Assembly (NCBI GenBank): GCA_002344125.1
Contig: DDTQ01000011.1
Span: forward strand, 1,124,624 to 1,188,623
Reading direction: 5' to 3'
Source: Ignavibacteria bacterium UBA2360
Lineage (GTDB): Bacteria > Bacteroidota > Ignavibacteria > Tepidaquicellales > OLB5
DNA: 64,000 bases
The position numbers and the translations under genes were made by a program. Shown here one piece after another: positions 8,709-17,549 of the stretch (positions are counted from its first letter, which is position 1; every line of letters starts with the position of its first letter). The notes beneath the pieces are model-generated. The model did not search any database and was not told the DNA's origin. It was given only the letters and a program-made list of their open reading frames with translations.

Positions 8709-10798
8709 TTTATTAACACCATCTTTCTGGTTTGGGTGAAGTTATCAGTTATTAGGCTGTAAAAATATATACCGCTTGAAAAATTTGAAGCATTCCAGTC
8801 TGTTTCATAGATTCCGGGTAGCAGACTTTCGTTTACCAGCACAGCGATTTCTTTGCCGAGGATATCATAAATTCTCAGGGAGATGACCCGACTGGAAAAC
8901 TCACCGGAAGCCGGGATCGAGAATCTTATCTTTGTTTCCGGATTGAACGGGTTGGGATAATTCTGATGTAAATTGAACGACTTTGGAACTTGTGAAGATA
9001 CAGTCGTAATCCCAATGCCGCCGCTAATTGTTCTGATTATTGTTCCGGTGTTTCCAACAGCCCATCCCTCACTACTATTTAGAAAATGTATTGAATTTAT
9101 GGATGCCGGATAACTCAAGCTGATTTGAAGCTGCCAATTCAATCCGCCGTTTGTGGTACCCCTGATTCCTGTTCCCCCTACCCAGCCGGTTTGCTCGTTT
9201 ACAAAACACATATCTCCACCACTGCCCGTACCGGCAAAATAACCTATCCAGTTTGTTCCGCTGTTCATGGTCTTAAATACCATGCCGTTAGATGTGGAGG
9301 ATGAAAAGTACCCCGTTCCGGAATTTGTGAACTGAACCCGGTATGAACCTACAGAACCCGGGAGTGAAAACCAGTTTATTCCACCATTAGTTGATTTGTA
9401 CAACGTAGATAAACCTGCAATGTAACCGGTGTTTTCATCTGTAAACCACACATCCTGTAATATCGAATTATAGATTTGGTGCTTGTAGGTATTCCAGTTT
9501 AAACCTGAATTAGTGGTTTTCAGTATTGCTGCCAATCTTCCTACAGCCCAGCCGGTGTTATCATTTATGAAAAAGATCGAATTTAAACTTGAAGTATCCT
9601 GGTACACAGTATTCCAATTCAGACCGCTGTTCGTTGTTCTGAAAATTGCACCATGGGTATAGCCGTCACCGGCGCAAATATATCCGGTTGAGCTATTCCT
9701 GAACAAAATGGACTTAATATTGAAAGTTGTGTTTAAATTTTCTGATTGCCAGTTTATTCCGGAGTTAGTAGTTCTCAATATTCTTCCGGAATTACTGCCA
9801 ATGTATCCGGTTTGGGAGTTTGCGAAGTGTACACATGTAAGATTATTGTAAGTAATGAATTGCTTAAGTACCAAATCCCAGTTTTGACCTTCATCAAGAG
9901 ATTTATGGATTGTGCCTGTATCTGCTGCACACCAAAAAGTGTTTGCCGAAGCAGGGCTTACAGCATATATTTTTCCTAAGTTACTGCTATTTGTGTGAGG
10001 ATTCCATGAAAGTCCGCCATTAGTGGTTCGGAAGTTGCTGCCGAAACTGCCAAACATGTATCCTGTGCTTTGCGAAGTAAAGAAGAATGAGACAACAATG
10101 TCGTTAAATCCTGCGTAAATCGGCATCCAATTTAACCCGGCATTTGTTGTTCGGAATATATTGTTTCCTGTACCGCATACATATCCGGTTTGCTGATCGA
10201 TAAATGAGATTTTTGTAAAAAATCCCAGATTAACATCAGTAAACTTTATCCAGTTATTGCCACTGTTTGTAGTTGTTAATATAGTTCCCCAATCGCCAGC
10301 ACATACTCCGAAATTACTATTGATGAAATGAATAGAGTTGAGTTTTTCATTGACTCCTGAAGTTAGTTGTATCCAGTTTATCCCTCCGTTTATGGTTTTG
10401 CTGATAAAACCACCTAATCCGCAGGAATAACCGGTGTTTTCGTTTAGAAAGAATAATGATGAACCAATAACCGGAGAAGTAACAATCGACCAGCTAGTTC
10501 CGCCGTTTGAAGTAAAATTTAATCTATTACTACCAAAAACCCAGCCTGTTTGACTGTTCAGAAAAAAGTGATTACTGCTGCCTATACTATCTGTCCTGAT
10601 CCACGATGTTCCACCGTCTGTTGTTTTTTTATAGAAATTATTTCCCAAAACATAGCCTGTTAAATCATTTGCGAAGTAAATGCCGCTATAATAAGGTGAA
10701 TAGGTATCGCCAGTCCCGCCATACATCAGCTCCCAGCCGCTTTGCGAAAAAGTATTTGATGCTATCACCAATAAAATTAATGTAATTATCCTTTTCAT
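8705..10798 (-). CDS. T9SS-sorted double beta-propeller (Ycf48/BNR-like), type B paralogue 2
   Basis: 697 residues with the same plan as the gene at 4906-6993: signal peptide (1-18), 14 repeats ending in KTTNSGLNW-type blades, and a T9SS tail with NYPNPFNP. The first residues after the signal peptide (S-Q-S-G-W-E/Q) match in both copies, and both have a longer ninth blade with an inserted Gly-rich loop, so they come from one ancestor. The 3' end is clearly more diverged from the other four genes of the array than those are from each other. ATGA overlaps link it to the type A genes on both sides. It probably acts as a cell-surface binding scaffold; no enzyme motif was seen. Confidence 0.88.
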   Translation of the reverse strand: MKRIITLILLVIASNTFSQSGWELMYGGTGDTYSPYYSGIYFANDLTGYVLGNNFYKKTTDGGTSWIRTDSIGSSNHFFLNSQTGWVFGSNRLNFTSNGGTSWSIVTSPVIGSSLFFLNENTGYSCGLGGFISKTINGGINWIQLTSGVNEKLNSIHFINSNFGVCAGDWGTILTTTNSGNNWIKFTDVNLGFFTKISFIDQQTGYVCGTGNNIFRTTNAGLNWMPIYAGFNDIVVSFFFTSQSTGYMFGSFGSNFRTTNGGLSWNPHTNSSNLGKIYAVSPASANTFWCAADTGTIHKSLDEGQNWDLVLKQFITYNNLTCVHFANSQTGYIGSNSGRILRTTNSGINWQSENLNTTFNIKSILFRNSSTGYICAGDGYTHGAIFRTTNSGLNWNTVYQDTSSLNSIFFINDNTGWAVGRLAAILKTTNSGLNWNTYKHQIYNSILQDVWFTDENTGYIAGLSTLYKSTNGGINWFSLPGSVGSYRVQFTNSGTGYFSSSTSNGMVFKTMNSGTNWIGYFAGTGSGGDMCFVNEQTGWVGGTGIRGTTNGGLNWQLQISLSYPASINSIHFLNSSEGWAVGNTGTIIRTISGGIGITTVSSQVPKSFNLHQNYPNPFNPETKIRFSIPASGEFSSRVISLRIYDILGKEIAVLVNESLLPGIYETDWNASNFSSGIYFYSLITDNFTQTRKMVLIK

Positions 10799-12540
10799 TT
10801 TACCACCACCATTTTTTTTGTTTGGGTGAATTCATTTGTAATTAGTGAATAAAAATACACGCCGCTTGGCAGGTTTTCGGAGTTCCAGTTTATTTCATAT
10901 ATGCAGGGTTTAAGTTGTTCGTTAACAAGTACGGCTATTTCTTTGCCGAGTACATCGTAAATTTTAAGTAACACACCCCGTCCGGCTACGCCGTCCACCC
11001 CTCTCGAGAGGGGAATATGGAATTTTATTTTTGTAACCGGATTGAATGGGTTTGGATAATTCTGGAACAGCTCAAATTTTAGTGGAATCTCAGTGCTTAT
11101 CGGCTCAATGCCTATCGGCACACAAGTGCGGAAATCATTGTAATAATACTTTAATGCTGAATCAGATAACGATTGCAGCGCACATACATTTAAATTATTA
11201 TTCCCGCCATCACGGGTTATCATATAGCTTATTAATACTATTTGTGTATCGCCGGATTGCATTGTGAAAGGCCCCGAATTTAGTATTCCTCTCCTATCAC
11301 CGGGGAGACTGTCATACCAACCTGTTTTTTGGCATGCGTTACCTGAGTATTTAAATGAAGTAGGATTTCCTGTTAACCAATTGATAAATGAATTTCCGCA
11401 CCCATCTTTGCCCCGCATAAAATTAAATGCGGATATGGCATTATCAGGATCTCCATAACACTGAGAACTGCCAAAATGTGTGAAGCCGCTTAATCCGGTT
11501 TGCTTAAATCCTATCAATGTATCATACGGCAGGAAAACCGTATCATTATTTGATAACGAATTTACTAATGGACTTTGCAAAAATCTAATGCCACAAGCCG
11601 GCGGGTTTACACCATAAACTGGATCAGAATTATCACTATTATATTCAAAACCTAAATTCCTGATTGTATCACATCCCATTGCATCATCACCGGCATCTCC
11701 TAAATCAAAATCATTTGGAAAAGAAATATAGGTACTATCCCAATTCAGCGAACTCTTATTAATGATCCTGTACTTAACAAAATACATATCGCGCAGGGGA
11801 AAGCAGTTGAACATGAAATTGATCTGCTGAATTTCAACACCTAACGGTAATGAACCGCCGGGCAGTGATAATTCTGAAGCATGCTGATTGTTTGTGCAAT
11901 TAGTATAATCCATGTAAACAAAGAATGAGAGTTCTTCAGGCCTTGCAGTCATTCCATTACCTATACCCGGTCGGTCTCCATCCCAGGCAGGCTGATAGCC
12001 GGGAATGCCGTTGACTTCAACATAAGGCGCGCCTTTTTCAACTGGCCAGGCTGCCCAGGAATCATAATTAAATGTGTATTGCCTGCCTCCGGCAATCTTA
12101 TATCGCGTGCCGCCACTGAATAATGCTTGATCGGTCAATTGCACATAATATGCCCGCCAGGAGGGATCACTGCAGACAGATGATGGAGGAACCTGACCTA
12201 TTTGCGGAATATTGCCCGGTGAATAATGAGTGTTATAGAATGATGCGGCAAGTCTCAGTTCACGCTGTGGACCCACCTTTGCGCCTACCCATATGCCCGA
12301 TGTGAACACTGCAGTCATTCTTTGCGGGGCAGTCGCCGGCCATATGAATCCGGCTTCGCCATTTGCAAAGGTAATTTTGTCATAGTTAAAATATCCGTCA
12401 GTTCTGAAAACCGCGTTTATGTTATTGCCCTGCATGAACAGGCTTTGTGCCGGAGCCAAACTTTGTGAGTAAACTGAAATTGTTGGGATTATTGATGCTG
12501 CTATCAATAAGAGAATAAGATAGTATCTGAGGGATTTCAT
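10795..12540 (-). CDS. T9SS-sorted secreted protein, type A paralogue 3 (first gene of the array)
   Basis: 581 residues. The N-terminus is longer than in the other two type A copies, with a hydrophobic signal peptide of about 25 residues ending in Val-Tyr-Ser. The passenger repeats the GYFNYDK motif, the paired Cys regions and the Asp-rich loop (D-F-D-L-G-D-A-G-D-D). The T9SS tail carries the palindromic insert at 10971-11013. This is the promoter-proximal gene: a sigma70-like promoter lies 14-42 nt upstream. Its stop overlaps the start of the type B gene at 10798 by ATGA. Function unknown; secretion and anchoring are inferred from the tail. Confidence 0.85.
   Translation of the reverse strand: MKSLRYYLILLLIAASIIPTISVYSQSLAPAQSLFMQGNNINAVFRTDGYFNYDKITFANGEAGFIWPATAPQRMTAVFTSGIWVGAKVGPQRELRLAASFYNTHYSPGNIPQIGQVPPSSVCSDPSWRAYYVQLTDQALFSGGTRYKIAGGRQYTFNYDSWAAWPVEKGAPYVEVNGIPGYQPAWDGDRPGIGNGMTARPEELSFFVYMDYTNCTNNQHASELSLPGGSLPLGVEIQQINFMFNCFPLRDMYFVKYRIINKSSLNWDSTYISFPNDFDLGDAGDDAMGCDTIRNLGFEYNSDNSDPVYGVNPPACGIRFLQSPLVNSLSNNDTVFLPYDTLIGFKQTGLSGFTHFGSSQCYGDPDNAISAFNFMRGKDGCGNSFINWLTGNPTSFKYSGNACQKTGWYDSLPGDRRGILNSGPFTMQSGDTQIVLISYMITRDGGNNNLNVCALQSLSDSALKYYYNDFRTCVPIGIEPISTEIPLKFELFQNYPNPFNPVTKIKFHIPLSRGVDGVAGRGVLLKIYDVLGKEIAVLVNEQLKPCIYEINWNSENLPSGVYFYSLITNEFTQTKKMVVVK
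10971..11013 (-). repeat. Palindromic coding insert in T9SS tail, copy 3
   Basis: Same element as copy 2, with the 16-bp palindrome at 10998-11013 and the same inner hairpin and GGGGTGTGTT end. It is read as LSRGVDGVAGRG between the HIP and VLLKIYD segments. Confidence 0.75.
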
Positions 12541-12553
12541 ATCTTTTTTCTAA

Positions 12554-12582
12554 AACATAACCAAAAAAAGATGGTTTGTCAA
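12554..12582 (-). promoter_or_regulatory. Sigma70-like promoter of the five-gene T9SS array
   Basis: On the minus strand a perfect TTGACA (12582-12577) is followed, after exactly 17 nt, by TATGTT (12559-12554). The predicted start of transcription falls about 6-8 nt before the ATG at 12540, giving a very short leader. No other good promoter was seen inside the array, where genes overlap. Confidence 0.65.
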
Positions 12583-12730
12583 TAAACAAATGAGAAATTA
12601 TTAATTTAGGGATTTTGCCCGTTTAACAGAAAACAGGAAAACAAACTTTGGTGAACTACACTATTTTCGAGGAAATTACAATTTAAACAGCATATTTGTC
12701 TTAAGCTAAACAACGGCTAAAAAGACAGGT

Positions 12731-14329
12731 TTAGCCCTTTCTGCGGACAAACCCGAAATAATTCAGCCAGAATGTAACAGTAATAAACGCAAGCACGGCA
12801 ATTAGTGTTGTCATCATGTTTTTATACACAAACAGCTGAAGCACTATTATAACAGAACCGTAAACAAACGGGTAGATTATTGCCGTCATTCGCTGAAGCG
12901 AATTGATAAGAGTGTTTTCTTTTGTAAAGGGAAGTACACGGCTTAATAAGTTATAAATTGAATTGTAAAGATTTGCCGCTGCAAATATAAATACTGTATG
13001 CAGCAATGCCTGGTGCATCGGCATTGTAAAAAGAAAAAGTATTCCAAGTCCAGCGCAGGTTGGTATTAACAGGTAAACCACAAAGAATTTCCTGAATCCG
13101 TTCTTAAAATTCCTTTTGGATATTAGCGGGTATGAATCATATATCCACGAAACACCCGGATAGTTTGTAATTTTTACACCAATAATTGCTGTGTTAAGAA
13201 CAACCAGAACACTCAGCAGCAATGAAATATGGAACACAGGCTTAAGCTCAAAATAATTCCTGTCAAACGGAGGCGGCAGTTGTTTTGTTATCAGCGCGAA
13301 TACAGCAAGGCCCAATGGAATAATTATCATGGGCAAAATTGCCAGCCTTACGGTTTTATCTTTGTAATACAAAGATCTTATTAATCCGAACGAAGAGCGT
13401 TCTGTGTTATTCCTTAAATATACATTCTGAATGAAGTCTCTTACCGCTGCAAAAATGAAGAAAGGCTGTTTGATGTTTGCTGCTCCATTGAGTATTCGGC
13501 TGTTTAAGAATTTATCGCGTATGTGACCGAAGTTTTCCAGCAGGTACAGCTTTAAGCTGTAATAACTGAGAATTGTTATCAAGAGGGGAGCCGTAAGTTT
13601 GATTATCAGCGCGGGTTCAAGCAGGTATTGGTTCCGCGTTACCAAAAAGGCAAACCACGCCTGCGGAAAGTAATCGATGTAGCCCTTTGTTTGCAGCGAG
13701 GCAATGTAACCGTTAACGCTGCTTCCAGGTTTGCCGGTGATGCCGAATGATACGAACTGGTACGCCATTATAAGCACAAGTATCATTAATACCTGGAAGA
13801 CCATTGTATATGAACCCACACTTTTTGAGCGAAAAGTTCTTACTGCCGCGCTGTAAAGAAGTACAAGGATATTGGTAATAAAGAAACATAGCATGAATGC
13901 CGATATGTAGAACAACAGCGCACGCGGGAACGATCTTAAAATGGCATAATAGTATATACTCCCGGGCACAAGCAGCGGTAAAGAAAGCAGCAGCAGGTAC
14001 CTGGTTAACATGTAAAGCTTGGCATTCACCAGCAGCCTGTTATCTATAGGCATTGCTGAGAGTATTTCTGATTCGGTTTTGCTTGTGATGAGATTATCAA
14101 GCTCAGTAATAATTGTAAACGCAATTATCAGCGAGTAGAACAGAAATGTGATAAAAGCAAACTGGAATCCTGTCGGGTCAGCGTTTTGCTTAAGCAGCAG
14201 CCATGGCAAAAATACACCAGGTATGAAATAGGATATGTTCAGATACAGCATTTTTCTGCCTGAACCCGTTTTGCTTCGGGTTTCAAGCTTTAACAGCAGA
14301 CTGCCAAGTACTTTAACTTTATTTATCAA
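12731..14329 (-). CDS. ABC-2-type exporter permease-like membrane protein
   Basis: 532 residues with about 10-12 hydrophobic spans and no signal for export. Residues 80-115 contain the stretch SKTESEILSAMPIDNRLLVN, which matches the conserved cytoplasmic loop (LLLSLPIS-type) of two-domain ABC-2 permeases that pair with a separate ATPase. No ATPase gene is adjacent in this window. The longest frame starts with TTG at 14329; the next Met is 26 residues later, inside the first conserved part, so TTG is preferred. It lies 21 nt after mltG on the same strand and is probably the last gene of that operon. A short GGCTAAA/TTTAGCC hairpin overlaps the stop codon (12715-12736) but lacks a T run. Confidence 0.6.
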   Translation of the reverse strand: MINKVKVLGSLLLKLETRSKTGSGRKMLYLNISYFIPGVFLPWLLLKQNADPTGFQFAFITFLFYSLIIAFTIITELDNLITSKTESEILSAMPIDNRLLVNAKLYMLTRYLLLLSLPLLVPGSIYYYAILRSFPRALLFYISAFMLCFFITNILVLLYSAAVRTFRSKSVGSYTMVFQVLMILVLIMAYQFVSFGITGKPGSSVNGYIASLQTKGYIDYFPQAWFAFLVTRNQYLLEPALIIKLTAPLLITILSYYSLKLYLLENFGHIRDKFLNSRILNGAANIKQPFFIFAAVRDFIQNVYLRNNTERSSFGLIRSLYYKDKTVRLAILPMIIIPLGLAVFALITKQLPPPFDRNYFELKPVFHISLLLSVLVVLNTAIIGVKITNYPGVSWIYDSYPLISKRNFKNGFRKFFVVYLLIPTCAGLGILFLFTMPMHQALLHTVFIFAAANLYNSIYNLLSRVLPFTKENTLINSLQRMTAIIYPFVYGSVIIVLQLFVYKNMMTTLIAVLAFITVTFWLNYFGFVRRKG

Positions 14330-14350
14330 TAATTTATATTACCCGGGCTG

Positions 14351-15382
14351 TTATTCCTGTTTTTTCTCTTCAAGCTCTTTTAAATATTGCTGGTATAATT
14401 GAATGTTCTTTTTATGTTCTTCATAACTCTCAGCAAAACGGTGAGAGCCGTCGCCTTTGGCGACAAAATAAATATACTTATTTTCTTCGGGCATTAACGC
14501 GGCAAGTATTGAGCTTAACCCCGGGTTATTTATCGGACCGGGAGGAAGTCCTTTGTTCAAATAGGTATTGTATGGCGATTCTATCTTAAGATCACTATAT
14601 AACAACCTGTTCTTGGGTCCGCCGGGCAGTATATACTGCACAGTTGGATCAGCCTGCAGCCGCATTCCCTTTTTTATCCTGTTGTAATAAACCCCCGAGA
14701 TGGTCTTCTTTTCAGGTTCAAACTTTGTTTCACCTTCAATTATCGAGGCCATTGTAACCAGGTCGTTCAGGCTTAATTTTCTGTTTGTCATTTCTTCACG
14801 TATCTCCGGGGAAATGCGTTTGCGGAAAGTTGCCGCCATCAATGAAACAATTTCCTTTTCACGGTTCAGTGAAGTGAATCTGAATTGGTATGTATCGGGG
14901 AATAAGTACCCCTCAAGATCTTTCGCTTCTATTCCCAGCAGCCTTATCAGGCTGTCATTTTTCGCTTCTTCTACAAACCGGGCTGAATCAACCCCGATCT
15001 GCCTCTGCAATAACCTGCCCATCTGCCTGATATTCAGGCCTTCGGGAATTGTTACCGTAACCGTTCTGATCACTGAAGGATCAGTTATCGTATTAAGTAC
15101 ATTCAGGTAAGTTAATCCATTGGGAATTCTGTATTCACCCGGTATCAGATTATCCTGGTATCCAAACAGCCTTCCAAGCGCGATAAATACATAACGGTTA
15201 TATATTGCCTGGCTTTCTTCAAGCTTAACTGCAACGCTTCTCAGGTTATCACCCCTGGTGATCTTTATAACAACGTCACCGGCTGAATTGTTGTATATCC
15301 TGTTCATAAATCCCAGCTGCAGTAATAAGAACACTGCGAATGAAATTATAAATACTGCCGGGAATATTATTCTTTGGCGCAT
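14351..15382 (-). CDS. mltG: Endolytic murein transglycosylase MltG (YceG-like)
   Basis: 343 residues: one N-terminal membrane span (8-27), a LysM-like region (about 40-90), and the YceG/MltG catalytic domain. Diagnostic motifs are IEGETKF with the catalytic Glu near residue 216, then SGVYYNRI, LQADPTVQY, SPYNTY and GLPPGPINNPG. MltG cleaves nascent glycan strands in the periplasm and sets their length. The size matches the family. It starts with ATG 12 nt after the glycosyltransferase gene and is followed 21 nt later by the permease gene, so the three form an operon linked to the envelope. Confidence 0.95.
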   Translation of the reverse strand: MRQRIIFPAVFIISFAVFLLLQLGFMNRIYNNSAGDVVIKITRGDNLRSVAVKLEESQAIYNRYVFIALGRLFGYQDNLIPGEYRIPNGLTYLNVLNTITDPSVIRTVTVTIPEGLNIRQMGRLLQRQIGVDSARFVEEAKNDSLIRLLGIEAKDLEGYLFPDTYQFRFTSLNREKEIVSLMAATFRKRISPEIREEMTNRKLSLNDLVTMASIIEGETKFEPEKKTISGVYYNRIKKGMRLQADPTVQYILPGGPKNRLLYSDLKIESPYNTYLNKGLPPGPINNPGLSSILAALMPEENKYIYFVAKGDGSHRFAESYEEHKKNIQLYQQYLKELEEKKQE

Positions 15383-15394
15383 CAGCCGGATTTT

Positions 15395-17383
15395 TTATTT
15401 TAGTTTTATTGAATCCTGTTTGGTTTCTCCCAGTCCGCTAATAATCCTTAGGGCTGTTGTATCGTTTGGGTTTGTTTCCAGATATTTTCCGATGATATTT
15501 TTTGTTTCGGGGATCTTGTTCTGCGCTTTGTACAGGTTTGCCAGCGAAAGTATTGCGTCTCTATAACCGGGGTAAATTTCTATTGCCTTCAGCAGACTTT
15601 TTTCTGCGTTCCCGGGATCGTTCAGCGCCGTGTAAACATACGCAAGTCTAATGTATGTTAGTGAGCTGTTCGGATCCATAGCCGCTACCTGCTTCAAGAC
15701 ACTCAGTGCCTGCTGGTACTGCCTGGCGTTTATGAAGTTCACTGCATACTGAATACCGCTGTTAACTTCTGCTGAAAGAATATGGATCTTATCGGGTTGA
15801 TACCTGAAGATCTGCATTATTTCAAAGTTCTGGTCGCCGAATTCAATCAGCGGTTCATCGTTAACCACCTGGAACCACTCCTTTAAAAAAGCCATATATG
15901 ATACCTTCTGCGATTTCATCTGTTCAAGTACAAAATCCACAAATTCTGTTTTATTCAGCCTGGAAATAAATTCCGGGTTTATCAAACCAACTACATCAAG
16001 TACTTTCCTTTCAGAATAAAACGCGATCGCACCAACATCGTGAGTCGCAATTATGGAACTTTCCGGTGTATTATCCTTAAGCCACTTTGCGGCAACAACC
16101 TGTCTTATGTATATGTGCCTTGACTGATCCTGGTAGTTCTTCCTGTTTTCATAATATCCGGAGGCAAAATATACAACAGTACCTGCCAAAAGGATCATAT
16201 TAAGACCATTGACAAGTTTTTTATCATTCATAAAATTTGCAAGCCAAATAAAGAATTGCCTGCCGCCGTAAACTGCGAGCAATATGTAGAACGGAAATAC
16301 CGGCATCATATATCTGCCGAAGCGGTGAGCGTATGGAAGCTTATACCAGTACATAAAAATCAATATCGCTATAAAAAGAAACGCCGGTATAAGAGGATTG
16401 TACCTTAACCTGAAGCTATCGTTGATAAGCTTAACAATCCCGAAAACAAACGGAATAAAAATAAGTATATAAGCTGATTCAGTGAAGTACTCCCACACCT
16501 CAGTTTTAAGGAAATCTCCCCGGCTGCGGAACTCAGCTGAATAATAAGCTATTTTTGCTCCGTAGGTATTTGGTAAAAGGGACCCTGATATAATATAATT
16601 CATTACAAAATACGCCGCCATTATGAAACCGAATATTCCTGCAATTTTATACAGATCTTTCTTTTCAAACAAAGTAACATCTGCGTTTTCTTTCGGTGCT
16701 TTATTTTTCAGGTAAACCCTCAGGAAGTAATCTATCGCTATTGCCCCAATAAATGCAAGCGCGTCTGGCCGCGTCCAGAATGTCAAACCGAGTGTTACGG
16801 CAAAGCCAATGGGGTTCATTTTGCGGTAATAATAGTAACAGGCAATCAGCAGGAAAATATACATCGTGGTTTCCATACCCGTTACCGTTATAAGATTCAG
16901 CCATTTATCAAACACAAGCAGCAACGCTGCGGCTATAGCCAGCCAGTTTTCTTTAGGGAATGTAAGCGATGAAAGCCGGTAGAAGTAATATATTGAAAGA
17001 GTAAAAAATATGATACCCAGTATATAGCTTAGCCACATTTCATTTTTGGTAATAAAAAATCCTGCAGCGAGTATAATTGTGTATAGCGGCGAGGTTGAGC
17101 CGGCAGTTACTATTTCATTCTTAAAATATGAAAAGCTGCCGTATTCAGCAATGTTCTTTGCGAATTGCAGGTGTATCCACGGGTCATCCAGGGGGAAACT
17201 GTAATACTGGTTAACAGAGTAAGCGTAATTAATGTAATAATATGGCAGTCCTATAGAAAGTAACAGCAATACCGCGAGAATAACTGCTTGTGCAGTTTTG
17301 TTCAAGTTCAGATTGAGACTGATATCCGCCACCTGCCTCGCGTTTTTTTGTCTTTTTTCCTGCTTTTTGGTACCCTTTGCCAT
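15395..17383 (-). CDS. Membrane glycosyltransferase (GT39/ArnT-like fold) with C-terminal TPRs
   Basis: 662 residues: a basic N-terminus, about 11-12 membrane spans (residues 30-420), a first extracytoplasmic loop with the double Asp motif LDDPWIHLQFA near residues 63-73, and a soluble C-terminal domain. The last 110 residues hold two to three TPR units (A-A-M-D-P-N-S-S-L-T-Y-I-R-L-A-Y type). The DD loop and span pattern are those of GT-C enzymes that use lipid-linked sugars; the acceptor cannot be told from sequence. The TPR end is unusual for a GT-C enzyme and may dock a partner. ATG start at 17383, with a Bacteroidota-type promoter upstream. It precedes mltG by 12 nt. Confidence 0.75.
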   Translation of the reverse strand: MAKGTKKQEKRQKNARQVADISLNLNLNKTAQAVILAVLLLLSIGLPYYYINYAYSVNQYYSFPLDDPWIHLQFAKNIAEYGSFSYFKNEIVTAGSTSPLYTIILAAGFFITKNEMWLSYILGIIFFTLSIYYFYRLSSLTFPKENWLAIAAALLLVFDKWLNLITVTGMETTMYIFLLIACYYYYRKMNPIGFAVTLGLTFWTRPDALAFIGAIAIDYFLRVYLKNKAPKENADVTLFEKKDLYKIAGIFGFIMAAYFVMNYIISGSLLPNTYGAKIAYYSAEFRSRGDFLKTEVWEYFTESAYILIFIPFVFGIVKLINDSFRLRYNPLIPAFLFIAILIFMYWYKLPYAHRFGRYMMPVFPFYILLAVYGGRQFFIWLANFMNDKKLVNGLNMILLAGTVVYFASGYYENRKNYQDQSRHIYIRQVVAAKWLKDNTPESSIIATHDVGAIAFYSERKVLDVVGLINPEFISRLNKTEFVDFVLEQMKSQKVSYMAFLKEWFQVVNDEPLIEFGDQNFEIMQIFRYQPDKIHILSAEVNSGIQYAVNFINARQYQQALSVLKQVAAMDPNSSLTYIRLAYVYTALNDPGNAEKSLLKAIEIYPGYRDAILSLANLYKAQNKIPETKNIIGKYLETNPNDTTALRIISGLGETKQDSIKLK

Positions 17384-17428
17384 TTTTTAACTCATTACTT
17401 ATTTGTTGAAATGCCGTAAATAGAAGCT

Positions 17429-17459
17429 CAAAAATAGCGATTTTATGGCTGTTATTCAA
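17429..17459 (-). promoter_or_regulatory. Bacteroidota-type promoter (TTG - 20 nt - TAnnTTTG)
   Basis: On the minus strand TTG (17459-17457) and TATTTTTG (17436-17429) are 20 nt apart, matching the -33/-7 arrangement described for the Bacteroidota main sigma factor. It is 46 nt upstream of the ATG of the glycosyltransferase gene. Confidence 0.45.
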
Positions 17460-17549
17460 TTTAATTGAGAAATCTTTTAGAACCTGTTTGGATTATAGAT
17501 AATAATAATTATATTAACCGAATAACTAAAATAAACGGAGAAATAAAAT

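Noticed and set aside
3188..12540. The repeated tails of the T9SS array as a phage or integron cassette array
   Set aside because: No integrase, attachment site or regular spacer is present, and the similarity is explained by paralogous protein tails plus gene conversion.
12715..12736. GGCTAAA/TTTAGCC hairpin as a terminator of the permease gene
   Set aside because: The stem is only 7 bp, overlaps the stop codon and has no T run after it.
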